36,817 nt of DNA from Fomitopsis serialis. Taxonomy: Eukaryota > Basidiomycota > Agaricomycetes > Polyporales > Fomitopsidaceae. Below the pieces are notes generated by a model. That model ran no database searches, had not been told where the DNA came from, and was given only the letters and a program-made list of their open reading frames with translations. The stretch is from contig NW_025955347.1 in the NCBI RefSeq assembly GCF_022376445.1, forward strand, positions 1 to 36,817, in the 5' to 3' direction. This document shows, piece by piece, positions 19,176-30,689 of the stretch. Every line of letters begins with the position of its first letter. Position 1 is the first letter of the stretch. The translations under genes and the position numbers were made by a program.

Positions 19176-19439
19176 GTGGCACTAGCGACGGCATTGTGCT
19201 TAGCTTCATCGGCGACTGACCTTCGCGAAATCACCATTACGCTCTTCCTGTACCACCTCACATTATCACGTAGCCGTGCTGATGAAGCACCTCCCCGAGT
19301 TTGCTGTGTATAATGGACAATGGTTGTAGACGTACCAGCCTTGTAAGCCCACGAACTTAAATGATCATAACATGTGTTGACGAGAAATCATCGGCGGTGA
19401 GATTCTGGGATACCATGCAAATACAATCGAGGTGTTCAG

Positions 19440-21881
19440 TTACCCGCCGTCGCGTTCGTCCACTCTCCGTCGCTTTATCGCCTTTTCCTCGTACACACTG
19501 TCGACGTCCTCTGGAGGTAAAGCATTGTCGTTCTTCGTTTTCTCTTGGTTCATCGCACGGCGCCTCGCCCAATCAGCCAGCGACGGTCGCCGCAACGGGT
19601 CACGGTCTTTCAGCTCAACTGCAAACGCCCGGACCTTCTCTCGTTCTTCAGCACCCGTCTCCGTAGACAGCGCCATAAACGCCTCCAGAACCCGACCGCA
19701 TGACCACCTGTCCGCCCGGATAGGGCTGTACGTCTTGCCAACCTCCGGTGCCGTCCAGCCCGCCGAGCCGCAGAAGCCTTCCCTCATCTCGTCCTCGCCC
19801 ACCACCCGCAATGCGATGTCGAAGTCGATAATCTGCAGACGATAGTCGGCGGTGTACACCAGGTTGGCCGGCTTCACATCGCGGTGCGCGACGTGCGTGT
19901 GGAGGAACGAGAGACCGCTGATCAAGTCATAGCTCAAAGAAACAAGTCGCCCATAGATGTCCTCGACCACGCGATTCCGTTCTGCGATCGGCCGCTGCCG
20001 TGGGAGCACAAGCCACGCGCCCTCGGGTGACCAAATGGTGTCGAGTAGAGGGATGATGTGCTCGCTTCGGGGCTTTATCTCGTGCAGGTATTGAAGGATG
20101 CCTTGCTCGTCAGAATCGTGGCTGACGTGCTTGGTGACAAAGTCGCGCCCGCCGTCCACCTTCCTGACGACATACGGTTGCTGGTTGCTGCAATAGCCAT
20201 GTTAGCGAGAGCTCAGAACATTCGCATGGATACTTGCAGGTCGCACCTCGCTCGATGAGGAAGAGTTATCCCTCCACTGTGTCCAGTCAGTGACGATCGT
20301 GTATCCCCGTGCGGTGAGCACTCCATCCACTACACCCCCGTCGTTACCAGTGTCTGTCCGGCGACGTTTGTTAGCGCGGTGCTTCATACTCTTTTTGGTG
20401 AAGACCGGAAACTTGTTTCTATTGACGATCTGCGTGTATGCGTCGAGGTTGTCCTTCATGCTCTTGTACCTTCCATGATCGCTGCCCTCCATCACCTGGT
20501 AATAGACCTGAGTACAAGGATGCATTAATGACTTAACGTTGATGAAACAAAGTTAAGCTTGCACCGTGTTCTTTCCATCGTCGGTCTGAAAGAGAAGATA
20601 GCGTCGGGCCTGGCGCAATTTGTGGAAGTAGATGGCCGGTAAAACGAAGTCTTTCTTCCTGTCATCGCGCACCTTATTGACGAGGCGGACCACCGCGGCC
20701 CCTTGGATCAGCATCCGAGATTCATCATCTGCGCTCGAAGAGTCTTCCGAAGAGTCCGCCGAAGAGTCCACCTCTGTGATCAATCGGGGAATACCACCAA
20801 CACATACGCAGAAGTCGTTTTTCGGACGATACGTGAATCTCTGCTCGTCTACTTTGACCACAAGTGGAAACGGCCATCTCGTATCCGAGTCTCCGCTATC
20901 AATGTCAGCCAGGAACAAATTGTATCCCGGAGTGGACACTCACAGTCCAATCGTGGAATGAGACACTCCCTTGATACCGAGCTGGGATTCGCACCAGCGC
21001 GCCAAGAGAAAGAAGTAAAGTACGGTTGCTTCCTCCTGCTTGAGAATAGAGTAGTTGTCCACGTTCTTGTCCGCGAGAACGAAAAGCATGTGCGTCTCCT
21101 CCGTGATGTTTTCCATCCGGTCTAAATCTCCAACAGCGTCGTAGAAGTCTCTGAATGGACGGCCTCCCAAGCGTCGATCTGCTTCATAAATCTCCTCAAG
21201 GCTAGCGTATGCCTGTCTCGAAACTCATTAGTCAAGATCAAGCAGCCAGACGTGAGAAGAGAGCACTGACAGTTTTGGCCAGCTGTCGCTGGTTCCCCAA
21301 CTGCTTTTCGAAGGCACTGACGAGGGTTTTGGCCAACGGGTCTGTAGACGTCACCTCGTACACGTCGTTCAAGGCCCGGTCGTGCAATGTGAACGTGCCG
21401 GCTTCACTTGCGATGACAAAGGCATCGCTGTAACGATCAATTGCAGTAGCAGGATAGACTTGTTGGTGGCTATCGAACGTTGGACCGACGGCTTCGTTAG
21501 ACAAACATGAGCGAAGATAGCAAGAGATGAGAAAAACGAACGCAGCGCACCGGGAATCCGCACAACCAGTGCATCCCCCGCAAAATCCTTCACATCTCGG
21601 TACGCATCAAGTCGTTTGATATCTTTGGTGGAAAATGCCTCTCTGACCCGCACCCCCACTTCGCTATCTCCACAGTGAAAGATGTGCTTATCAACACATC
21701 TCCAAACCTCCAGGCTGGTGTACTGGACGTTGTGTAGCACAGGTAGGTTCTCTTGCTGGACCACTTTCTTCAGATCGCTGATGGCAGCATCTGCAGGTAC
21801 TTCCACATGGATGCTGGTTCCCACTGGTTTGAGGTCTTCAGTGACGAGGAGGTAGCGCACTCGAAGGTAATTAGAAGGCAT
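19440..21881 (-). CDS. Crinkler-like N-terminal domain fused to a protein kinase, 717 aa, 6 exons
   Basis: Exons 21881-21551, 21491-21271, 21212-20944, 20895-20565, 20507-20247 and 20180-19440; all phases agree and introns are 48-66 nt. Residues 1 to about 110 (LRVRYLLVTEDLKPVGTSI, ISDLKKVVQQEN, SLEVWRCVDK, ALVVRIPG) match in pattern the ubiquitin-like N-terminal domain of Crinkler proteins, known from oomycete effectors and common in basidiomycetes. A middle region follows, with an Asp/Ser-rich patch (EVDSSADSSEDSSSADDES) and a basic patch (KHRANKRRR). The C-terminus is a protein kinase: TKH with the likely ATP-binding Lys about 488, HRDVKPANLV at about 570-579, and GWTAPEV as the APE motif. 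The Mg-binding motif reads DFD (590-592) instead of DFG. It ends in a basic stretch (KAIKRRRVDERDGG) that could be a nuclear signal. Likely a Ser/Thr kinase; target unknown. Confidence 0.8.
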
Positions 21882-22264
21882 GCTCGACGGTTAAGGAGAA
21901 GGAGCAGATATGAAACTGCTTCAGGGGGTTTCGCACTCCGCCGTCGCGGTTGTGGCGCGACCGTGACCGTGTTTGGCAAAGTACTGCTGACCCAGTGATG
22001 CAATTTGGGGCCTACAATAATGCAAACGGCCGGTTTCTTATTACACGTAGGATTACTGCGCTCAAAAACTTGCATGATGTTGCTATATCTAGCCTTACTT
22101 CCCATACTCACTCAGAGCTACGTGCTCTACACAGGGAAAATCCGAATCTTCAGCCCCCCCCTTTTCGCAGCGCCGGTTTCGGCGGAGGAAACTCCCCAAC
22201 TTGAACATATGCATTCTGTTGCTCAGTTACAAGGGACAGGTTCTGTCTAGATGTGAACCACCAT

Positions 22265-25200
22265 TCACCATGCCATCTTCGCAACAATCGACTGGAGGTT
22301 GCCTGGTCAGTACGTGGCCAGGTAACACGAAGAAAGATGACCAACCTTCGGGTGCGTGCGCACAAACAACTTGCGCATCTCGTCCATTATCAGTATACAC
22401 AGTGCAAATGCAAACGGGATGCCCCAGAACATCCCAGGGACAGGAGCAGTCCCAAACACATCTTGGAGCCCCGGTGCGTACAGGTTCACAATCGTGATGA
22501 GCACTGTGGCAGCCATCCCCGCTGGGACGACAAGATTCCGCCGCGGACCCCAAAGCGGATTGGATTGCAGGATCGATACGCGGCGGTTGCGTACCGAGAG
22601 CAGTCCGCCGAACTGCGTGATGACCACAGTCACGTAGCTGTTGAGAGAAGAGGCGGGTCGCGTGAGCAGCCAATAACAGGAGGGATGAAACGAGCTCACA
22701 AGATACATTGGCCGACGGAAACAAAGTGCGTGAGTTGGTCGAGACTATATCCCATGTAACCGTCGATCCACTTGTTGTATACTAACAGTACGTCGTAGAA
22801 GCCGAGGCCTTGCTGGTGCATATACAGAAACCACATCCCCATGCAGCAAGGCCACATCATGAGGCCAATGAACTATTCCATGCCACGTGAGTGAAAAGTG
22901 AGCGTGGTTGAGCGAAGATAATTCACGCACGAAGTACACCTGGACAAAGAATCGAAGGTTCGCCACGCGGTCTGTACGGGCGTTCCGCGGTTTCCGGTTC
23001 ATGAGATCTGGACATCGACGTGAGATCAATAGTCATGCATGAGTTCATGAAAGCAGATTCACCGGACTCGGGCTTCTCGTACATTAGCGAGATGGACATT
23101 ACCACGTCGTTGAAAACGCAGATGCAGACTTGCAGGTACGAGCTCAACGGCATCTGCATCCCGAGGAACACATTCGTGAACACCGCCACAAATTCAGTGT
23201 AGGATCCGGCCTGTGCTCCGTGTCAATTCTGTACGTCCAGCGTGGTGGAGCACTCGGACACCTACAGGCATCAAGTAAATCATGACCTTCTTCAGGTTGT
23301 CGAACACGAGGCGGCCCATCTCGATGGCCACGACGATCGACGAGAAATCGTCGTTGAGTAGAACCATAGCAGCTCACCATCCCTTAGACACGCGACAGGT
23401 GGTGAATATCAGAGCACAGCTCACCTGCTTCCTTCGCGACATCACTGCCACTACCCATCGCCACGCCGATGTCGCTTGCTTTCAGTGCTGGCGCATCGTT
23501 CACTCCATCGCCCGTCACGGCCACTGTATTGTCTCCACGGGCTTTGATCTCTTCGACGATGCGTAGCTTCTGCTCTGGCGTCGTCCGTGCGAAGACAACT
23601 TCAGTGTACCGCCCAACTACGACGTCCCAATCACTCGGCTCCAAGGTCTCGATGTCGTCTCCAGTTAGGCTAAGAGAGTAGGCTGGACTGTCCTCTGCAG
23701 GTTTGATCTGGGACGGAGGAAGCTTTGCGAAGCTCTTTGCAACCTCGACAGCACGGATTGCTTCGACGGTGTCTACTTGTTCCTGAGTGATGATGCCCAC
23801 CTGAAAGCGGAATGTGTCAGTCGACGAATTGAGTGAAAGCTCTACACGCACCTGCTTCGCGATTGCCAGAGCGGTCAACTTGAAATCGCCTGTCACCATG
23901 AAGACCCTGACGCCAGCCCTGCGGATCGCCGCGACGGCGCCCGGGACGTCGGGTCGCGGAGGATCGCGGATGCCAACCAACCCGACAAGCGTCAAACCCT
24001 GCAGTTCAGAGTACATGAGCTCCTCGACGTCGTTGGCGGGCATGCTCTGCACATCGAATTTGACGTCGTCCAGAGAACGGCGACACAACGCCAGGACGCG
24101 CTGGCCTTGGCTACTCCACTGCTCCTGAAGTGCGAACAGCTGGCGACGGGAGGAGACGTCGATCGGCACGACAGAACCGTCGGAGCGCATGACGCTCGTG
24201 CATGTGGGAAAGAGTACGTCGGGGGCACCCTTGACGAGCATCCAGGTGTGAGGAGAGAAGCTGTTGTCTTCTGCCGGATTGCAGGGCAACGTGCGGACAA
24301 CAGTGAGCATCCATTTGTTGCGCGAGTTGAATGGGATCTCGAATAGCTTCTCGTGACCGGTGACAAGCGACGTCGAATTTATGCCGAGCGAGGGAATATG
24401 GAGACTCTCGGCAAACACCAACACGGCGCTGTCGGTCGCATCGCCCTTGATTTTCTGTTCTGAAACTGGGACGTCATCTGAAGCTGCCTCAAACTTCGCG
24501 CCATTGCAGAGCCGAGCGGTCATATGGAGGGCTGCCATCGCCTTTGGGATTGAGGACGGCGTTGTGAGGTCGTCCACCCTATGCTGGCTGTCGATGAACG
24601 CGACATTCTGGACCGACTGCCAGACTGTCAAATTCCGATAGCGGGTGCTTCATGAACCGACTTACCATCTTCCCGACCGTGAGCGTGCCGGTCTTGTCGG
24701 AGCAGAGCACCGACATGCAGCCCAGCGTCTCGACGGTGGCCAAGTTCTTCACCAGTACGTGCCTTTTCGCCATCTTCTTCGCGACGATAGTCAACGACAC
24801 AGCAACGGATATCGGGAGGCCCTGCGGGAATCTGACATTAGCCCACTGTGCGATGTTGTATGGTTTCAGGCGACGCACCGGCGGAGCGAATGATGTCAGA
24901 CAGCCGATGGAGTTGGCGATCGCTTCACTTGCCGTCTCGTAGCCAGGATAGCTCGTCCTGAGCCATGCCGCCCAGATGATGATGGCTATGCAGAAGAAGG
25001 ATAAAGCCTGAGCAGAGATGATCTTCGTCAGGAACAGGACCTCGCGCTGCACTGTGGTGAGCTTGAACTTGGTTTCTCCTGACATCGACACGATGCGGCC
25101 CATGACGGACTTGTCTCCGATGGCGAAGACGACACCGGTGCACGTGCCTTGGACGACGAAGGTCGAGGTGAGCGCGAGGTTTCGGGTCTCGAGTGCGTTA

Positions 25201-26174
25201 GGAGAGGCCGTATCGAGGGTACCCGGTATCATGTCACTGTAAGATTCGGACTGAGTCGACGGAAGGACAAATTATGATCCGCTGCTCACCTCTCTCCGGT
25301 CAGGAGCGATCGGTCGAACCTCAGGTCCGAGGACCCCTTGACTAGACGCAAATCGGCGGGCACGCGATCGCCCATAGACAGAAGGACAAGGTCGCCCACA
25401 ACCACGTCCCTGGCTGGAATCGTCTGTTGCTTGCCGTCCCGCACGACTGTAGCGGTCTCCGCAATGAGCGTCTTGATCGAGCTCATGATGCGCGAGGCCT
25501 GCCAGTCGACCAAAGCATAAAAGGTGGCTGAGACAATGATGACGAGCATCTAGGTTGGTCGTCAGATGGACTGGGGGGGCAAAAACATCGATATCCGGAG
25601 AAAACCCACGATGAGAATAGCAATACCGAGGTTAAAAACAGGCGGATCGGGCGCGCCGAGAGGCTCATACGAAAGCTGCCGAGATGATCATCAACGAAGC
25701 GTTCAGAGACAATCATGAGCGAGCTCACAATCGCGAGGATGAACGCAATCCACATAAGGGAATTCAAACCACCAAAAATGTAGTTCAGGACCTTCTTCCC
25801 GTACTGTGTCTTCGGCGGAGAGATGATGTTCTTCCCGCCCGTCTTCGACCGGCGTTCAACAGCTTCGCCCTCAAGGCCCATTGTCGGTGATGTCGAGTAC
25901 CGGTTGTAGACGTCTTCCGTCGGGATCATATGCACGTCAATCTGGCCGACGGCGGTAGCTGGCTCGGCAGAGGCATTCTTCGGGCACTTCTCGTCTTTTG
26001 TCGCGTAGACATGAATGGATTGCGTGCGATACCTGCCACAGACGGAAATGTTAGATTGGCAAGTGCATGTAGGGGCTAATGAATCTACCTGATTTGAACG
26101 CCACTGGCATGACCTTCTGGTGCCTTTGGCCGTGCGTTTGAAGCATTTGTCGTGAAATGCGCGTTTATCTCCAT
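22265..26174 (-). CDS. P-type cation-transporting ATPase, Na+/K+-ATPase alpha-like (type IIC), 1064 aa, 14 exons
   Basis: Exons: 26174-26089, 26032-25729, 25675-25610, 25549-25290, 25236-24879, 24821-24666, 24616-23852, 23800-23425, 23372-23266, 23210-23063, 23007-22931, 22872-22700, 22637-22346, 22291-22265; all phases agree. Key motifs: SPPKTQYGKKVLNYIFGGLN before M1; LSYEPLGAPDPP between M2 and M3; TGES (236-239, split by an intron); CSDKTGTLT with phosphorylated Asp about 400; FNSRNKWM and KGAPD (about 539) for nucleotide binding; TGDGVNDAP (Asp about 763); LMYEKPESDLMNRKPRN; C-terminal KSIVAKMAW. FNS-NKWM and the M6-M7 loop are typical of the Na,K-ATPase branch, so it probably moves Na+ or K+ across a membrane with ATP. 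M4 reads APPGLPIS, so the Glu of the usual PEGL is absent; if the in-frame 57-nt segment 24878-24822 were retained it would read PQGLP. The start (MEINAHFT) is chosen because it alone gives phase continuity to exon 2. Confidence 0.9.
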
Positions 26175-27688
26175 CGTGTAGAGGGCTATGGCAACTGCGA
26201 GGACAAGTGCCTTGCTAGTTGGCAAGCGGTACGTTCCTTAGGTTATATGGTGAATCAGGCAGGCACCATGTTGGCCATGCCAATGCACGACCTTTCACAT
26301 AAAGAGACGGAGACGAACCTTCCATTTCATCTCATCGCCCTTCTTGTTATCTCCATTCTTCCGTGTAGAGATTTGCGCCGGAAGATCGCGATAGAATGCT
26401 TCTAATCCGACCCTGTAAATGCGAATGCTGCTACTAAGAAGCACAACGGACTCGACTCTATTTCTTCCGTCGAGTTCCGTCAAACCTCTAAGGCAACAGA
26501 CCTACTTGCGATTTACATCGCTCGACAGGAACAGTCAAGACCATAGAAATGGCGGGAAGTCACGAACTGAGTTGTTTTCGCTATTGCTCGGATCAGGCGC
26601 CATGCTAGACATGCGACCCTCCCCCGAGTTCTCGGATGCGCGATAGGATCCAGCACCCAGCCGCAGTCCCCGCTGGATGTAGTGTGAATGGTCGAAGAGC
26701 TTCATAGACCGAGTGCCGATTGAATAGCCCCAAACTAGCATGCTTGGAGTCATCCGTCAGAAAAAAAATAGGCTTGGGGACTCGATTCGCCCGACGCAGA
26801 TGGTCTGTATGCATGTTTACCAAGTTCCCTGAGGGCGGGACATGCGCGAGCTTGCAAGTCGTACATTCGCTTTGAAGAGGTGTAGGTCGCCGTGCACCAG
26901 CAAGCCTTCAAAGAGAATCCATCTGTGGATGCTTCAGAGAAGTCTCACCGGATCCTCAAGAGACATTGAAGAGACCGACCCAACAGCTCTCAATTTGCGC
27001 ATCGGAGGATCCAACACATCTATCTAGCTGCAAGTGGTATCGTCAGTACCATCTTGACCTTCATGTAGCGGGACTTAGTTGAACAGCACTATCGCGAGAT
27101 GGAGGTTGATGCATCAGAAGACTCGGACCATCCTCCCCTTCGTTAAAGAGGTCTTCTTCAGGGTCTGCCTCGGCCAGGGGAGACTAAGGTTCACGAGAAC
27201 TGACCGGGCCGTTCAGACTGATATGAGTACTGCACAACGACTCGAGAGCATAGAACCTTTTGATCAACGCAGGGAGCAGCGGATGACACGTAGCAGGTCA
27301 CTTACCGCGTCCTCCAAGTGACATAGCACCCCACATTGTGACCGTTGTGCGTCGATCCTGATCTCGGGCGTCTCCACGGTGGAGCGGAAACACGATCATG
27401 TGATTATATCAGGTCGTCTCGAGGTCCGAGATTAAATATGGTGATATTAAGAAGCGTCGGGCGGAAGCGGCAGAACGGCATAGCGATACTAGAGGAAACC
27501 GATGTTACGGCACAGGCAGAACGGATCAGTAAGTTATGCAAGACAGCAGTCACAATACAGCAGAACAAATATGTATAGATACCGTCCCCCATCCGCAGTT
27601 AAAGCGCATGGCAAATCCTCCAGAGTTTGACTACGTTGCGCAAGACTCGGACAGCGTTGCGCAAGAACGCGTCGCAGAGAGGGTGCAC
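26175..27688. other. Intergenic, no gene recognised
   Basis: Short frames only. A minus-strand word LLVHGDLHLF near 26900 resembles the HGDLH of kinase-like folds but has no supporting domain. No repeat of note. Confidence 0.5.
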
Positions 27689-30600
27689 TCAGGCCACCAG
27701 GTCTGCTCGTTGCAAGTGTTGTTGCAGGAGTCCATCTCGCACTGGAATCCAGTAGTCAGGGTTGGGGCAGAAAGTGAACGAAATAGCATGCCGCACCTGA
27801 TGAGAGCGTAGAGGCTGTCGCTTTCGTGTCCTACAATGGCACCATGGTCAATGGATCGACCAGGCAGCGATGCATAGATCGAAACGCACAATAACGCAAG
27901 TCACGTATCCATAGAACGACCGCGGCTCGGGAGAGTATTCCTTATGTTGCTCACGGAACTTTTGGTGCAAATCTGGGAGTGCCATCCGACATCAGACGGC
28001 ACCGCGCGCGACAAGGAGGAAAAGACTTACATTTTGCGAACACAGGTGCGGTGTTTTCGCGCTCCCCGTAGCTAGAGAGGTGCTTGTTGATCGTCGCGCC
28101 CGCCTTCAATTTCTTCGCCAGGAGGTCATACTTGTTCAAGAACACTGCCATCACCCGCGCGCACGCCCACCCACGAAACCCACAATGAGCGCGCGGCCCC
28201 ACGGAATCGGACGCCACGAGACGAGCGAGCAGCCATGAAAGGAAGGACTCACAGACGATGATGCACCGCCGCAGGAGCTTGCTCCCCACGACGCTCTTCC
28301 AGAGGATGAACGAGTCCTCGAGGCGGTTGACGTGTCTGTCCTCCTCGAGCGACTCGTCGAAGCAGCTGATCGGCGTGAGGAAGAGTAGTGCGTTCGCGTC
28401 CTCGAAGTAGGGCACCCAGGCCGCGCGCTGCGGAGGTCGTCAGCTTCCGTGCCAGCGCGGGCAGGGTGGGAGACACGACGTACGGATGAGCGGGCGCCGC
28501 CGACGTCGTAGATGATCCACTCGCGGCCAACTGAGCGATCCACGCTTGCTGCATCATCACGAGCGGCATCATTACCACGAGCGGGGCGCGTAGGTTCAGC
28601 GACTGCGACGAGAGAGCCCGAAGTGGACGCACCAGGATTCTCGAATCTGAGTTGGTACTCTTGCACGCCTACGGTCCGCAGCCGGGCACGCACGACGTCG
28701 TCGTCTGAGGGCTCATACGTGCGTGTCGCTATTCGATCGACGTCGTCTAGGAAGCTGTGATGCGTGCCATCAAACGGATGTTAGCATAGATCAAATGGCG
28801 CGGAGACCTTGTCAGGGGAGGATGCATCTAGCAGTCATCCGTCAACTCGGTCGCGGATGACAGCCAGGTCCCGTCGAAACATCAGGCAAGCACCGCGACG
28901 GGCAACCGCCAGCAGAACCCCTCCCAACCCCATCCTCACCGCCCAAACCGGCTGACAGACACTCACAAGCCCGCGCTGTCCTCCATCCGCAGCCGCAGCC
29001 GCGTCAACATCTCCCGGACCACCCCGTCCTCCCACAGCGTCTTCATATCCTCCCTGCACCCCGCGATCACCTCCGTCGCGTCGTCCCTCGTCTCCGCGCC
29101 GGGCGTCGCCGTGCCCTCGCGTGCGCCATGCCCGTGCCCGTGCCCGTGATACGGATGCTGGTATTGCGTGTGCAGCGCGTCCTTCCACGAGCGGTTCGAG
29201 CGCAGACAGAAGTCCGCGCTGCGCACGGACCGCACGGACATGCTTCCGCTCCCGCTCGGGGCGTACGGCTCGTCGAACGGCGTCGCGCGCATGCCCGCGC
29301 CGTCGTCCGCGCCGAGCTCGTGCGACGCCGCGCCGAGCAGCCGCCGGAGGTCGGTCTCGACGTGGCGGAGGGGCGCGAGGCGGAGCTTGAGGAGCGCGTG
29401 TTTGTCGGTGAACCTGAGCGGCGCGGAGGTGTCGGGGACGTCGTCGGCGAAGCTCGGGCCGGTGGGCGAGTCTGGCGAGGGCGGCGTGGAGAGCGCTGTG
29501 TGTGCCGCCGCGGTGGAAGTCGTGTAGGGGTAGGCGCCTGTGCGCGGGCGCTGGAGCGGGTTCGCGGTGAGCTCTTGGGCGAGGACGTCGAGGATGAGGT
29601 TGATGGAGTGGACGAGGTTGAGCTGGACGACGGCGCGCCAGGAGGCGCGCTCGGCTGCCCATGCTTGCGGCGCGAACGTCAGCTGGAAGTCTGTGCGGGG
29701 AGTCTGGTCATGCTAGCTGAGTGGGACCCAGAGGGCGCGGTTGCGTACTTTTCAATGTGGTCGACTTGCCTGGGATGAGAAGTTGAATGTTAGGCATGTG
29801 CGTGATGATAGGAGTCAGATAACGGCATAGCAGGAAGAGGGATGGTCATGAGCAGCAGCTCAACGACAACAATGGACCCGTGGGTATGCGGACTGGCCCG
29901 CGAAAGCCCATGTATGTGTGTAGACCATACCCATTCGTAGTCCCAATGATAGAGCAGATGTTGACGATTGAGAGGGAAGCGGGTTTTGGCGAAGTTCACA
30001 ACGACAATAGGAGGTCCTCTCCTTATAAATGAGAAGCCATGGCTCTTGTCCGCACCAGACGTAGTTGTCTGTGAGCGACATGTCTGCCATAATTCAATAC
30101 GACCGACGGGTCAATATTGAGAACATTCGGGATAACATCATCGGCCGACATTGGTTAGCACAGCCCAATGTTTGATGTCGTCGGAGCAAAGCGCGCAGGA
30201 TCATATGGATGTAGAACACCGAGCCTCCCCAGAATGCATTGTGAAGGGTAAACAATGCCCAATATGACCCCACACTCCGGGGAATTTACCAGATTTATCA
30301 CGTTGTGAATGTGCCTGGAAGACCCCCCACCGACGGAACTTATGTCCGGTCGTATGCACTCTCTATATATGCACTGGTATGGCATCTCCCTTTCGTATCA
30401 CTGCCTGCACAATATTGCGGCCATCCCCAGATGCCTGACCAGTTGGACACTCACCACTTTCGCTCTGACCAAGCAGCAGCAGCCGGAAAAGACTCTTGTT
30501 CTTCTTCCACACCGCCTTTTCTTGACGGAGGCTCTCGTCTATTTCGTCACTGACCTGCTTGGCCTCTGCCTCCCTGCACAGCCTGTCCGCGCGCGCATCT

Positions 30601-30689
30601 GGTGTCTCGTCCGGCGGTGGACGAAGGACGGCATCGAGGGGGTCTTCATTGATGGAGAACTTGGAGGGCGAGAACCTGGATTTGGCCAT
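27689..30689 (-). CDS. Large divergent heterotrimeric G-protein alpha subunit, 535 aa, 10 exons
   Basis: Exons: 30689-30455, 29769-29749, 29690-28967, 28754-28633, 28530-28484, 28427-28253, 28144-28031, 27972-27890, 27830-27797, 27741-27689. The N-terminus DPLDAVLRPPPDETP leads to the P-loop GQSESGKST (74-82), split by an unusually long 685-nt intron and a 21-nt microexon. Then FQLTFAPQAW, DSAGFFLDDVDRIA, YEPSDDDVVRARLRTVGVQE (switch I), YDVGGARSS (switch II), FLNKYDLL (NKxD), SPEPRSFYGY, TCVIDTKAT (G5) and VRDGLLQQHLQRADLVA at the C-terminus. About 180 extra residues, with Pro/Ser and His/Gly tracts, lie in the helical domain; usual length is about 350. DVGGQ is DVGGA (Ala about 380), losing the catalytic Gln. 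No MGxxxS myristoylation motif. Intron 28632-28531 (102 nt) is in frame and might be retained (569 aa). It binds GTP at the membrane, presumably signalling from receptors. Confidence 0.88.

Noticed and set aside
26840..26960. Kinase-like LLVHGDLHLF word on the minus strand
   Set aside because: A single motif with frame breaks on both sides and no ATP-binding or DFG-like motif nearby.
28835..29662. 275-codon Arg/Ala/His-rich minus-strand ORF
   Set aside because: Out-of-frame reading of G-alpha exon 3; the correct frame gives the recognisable G-alpha helical domain.
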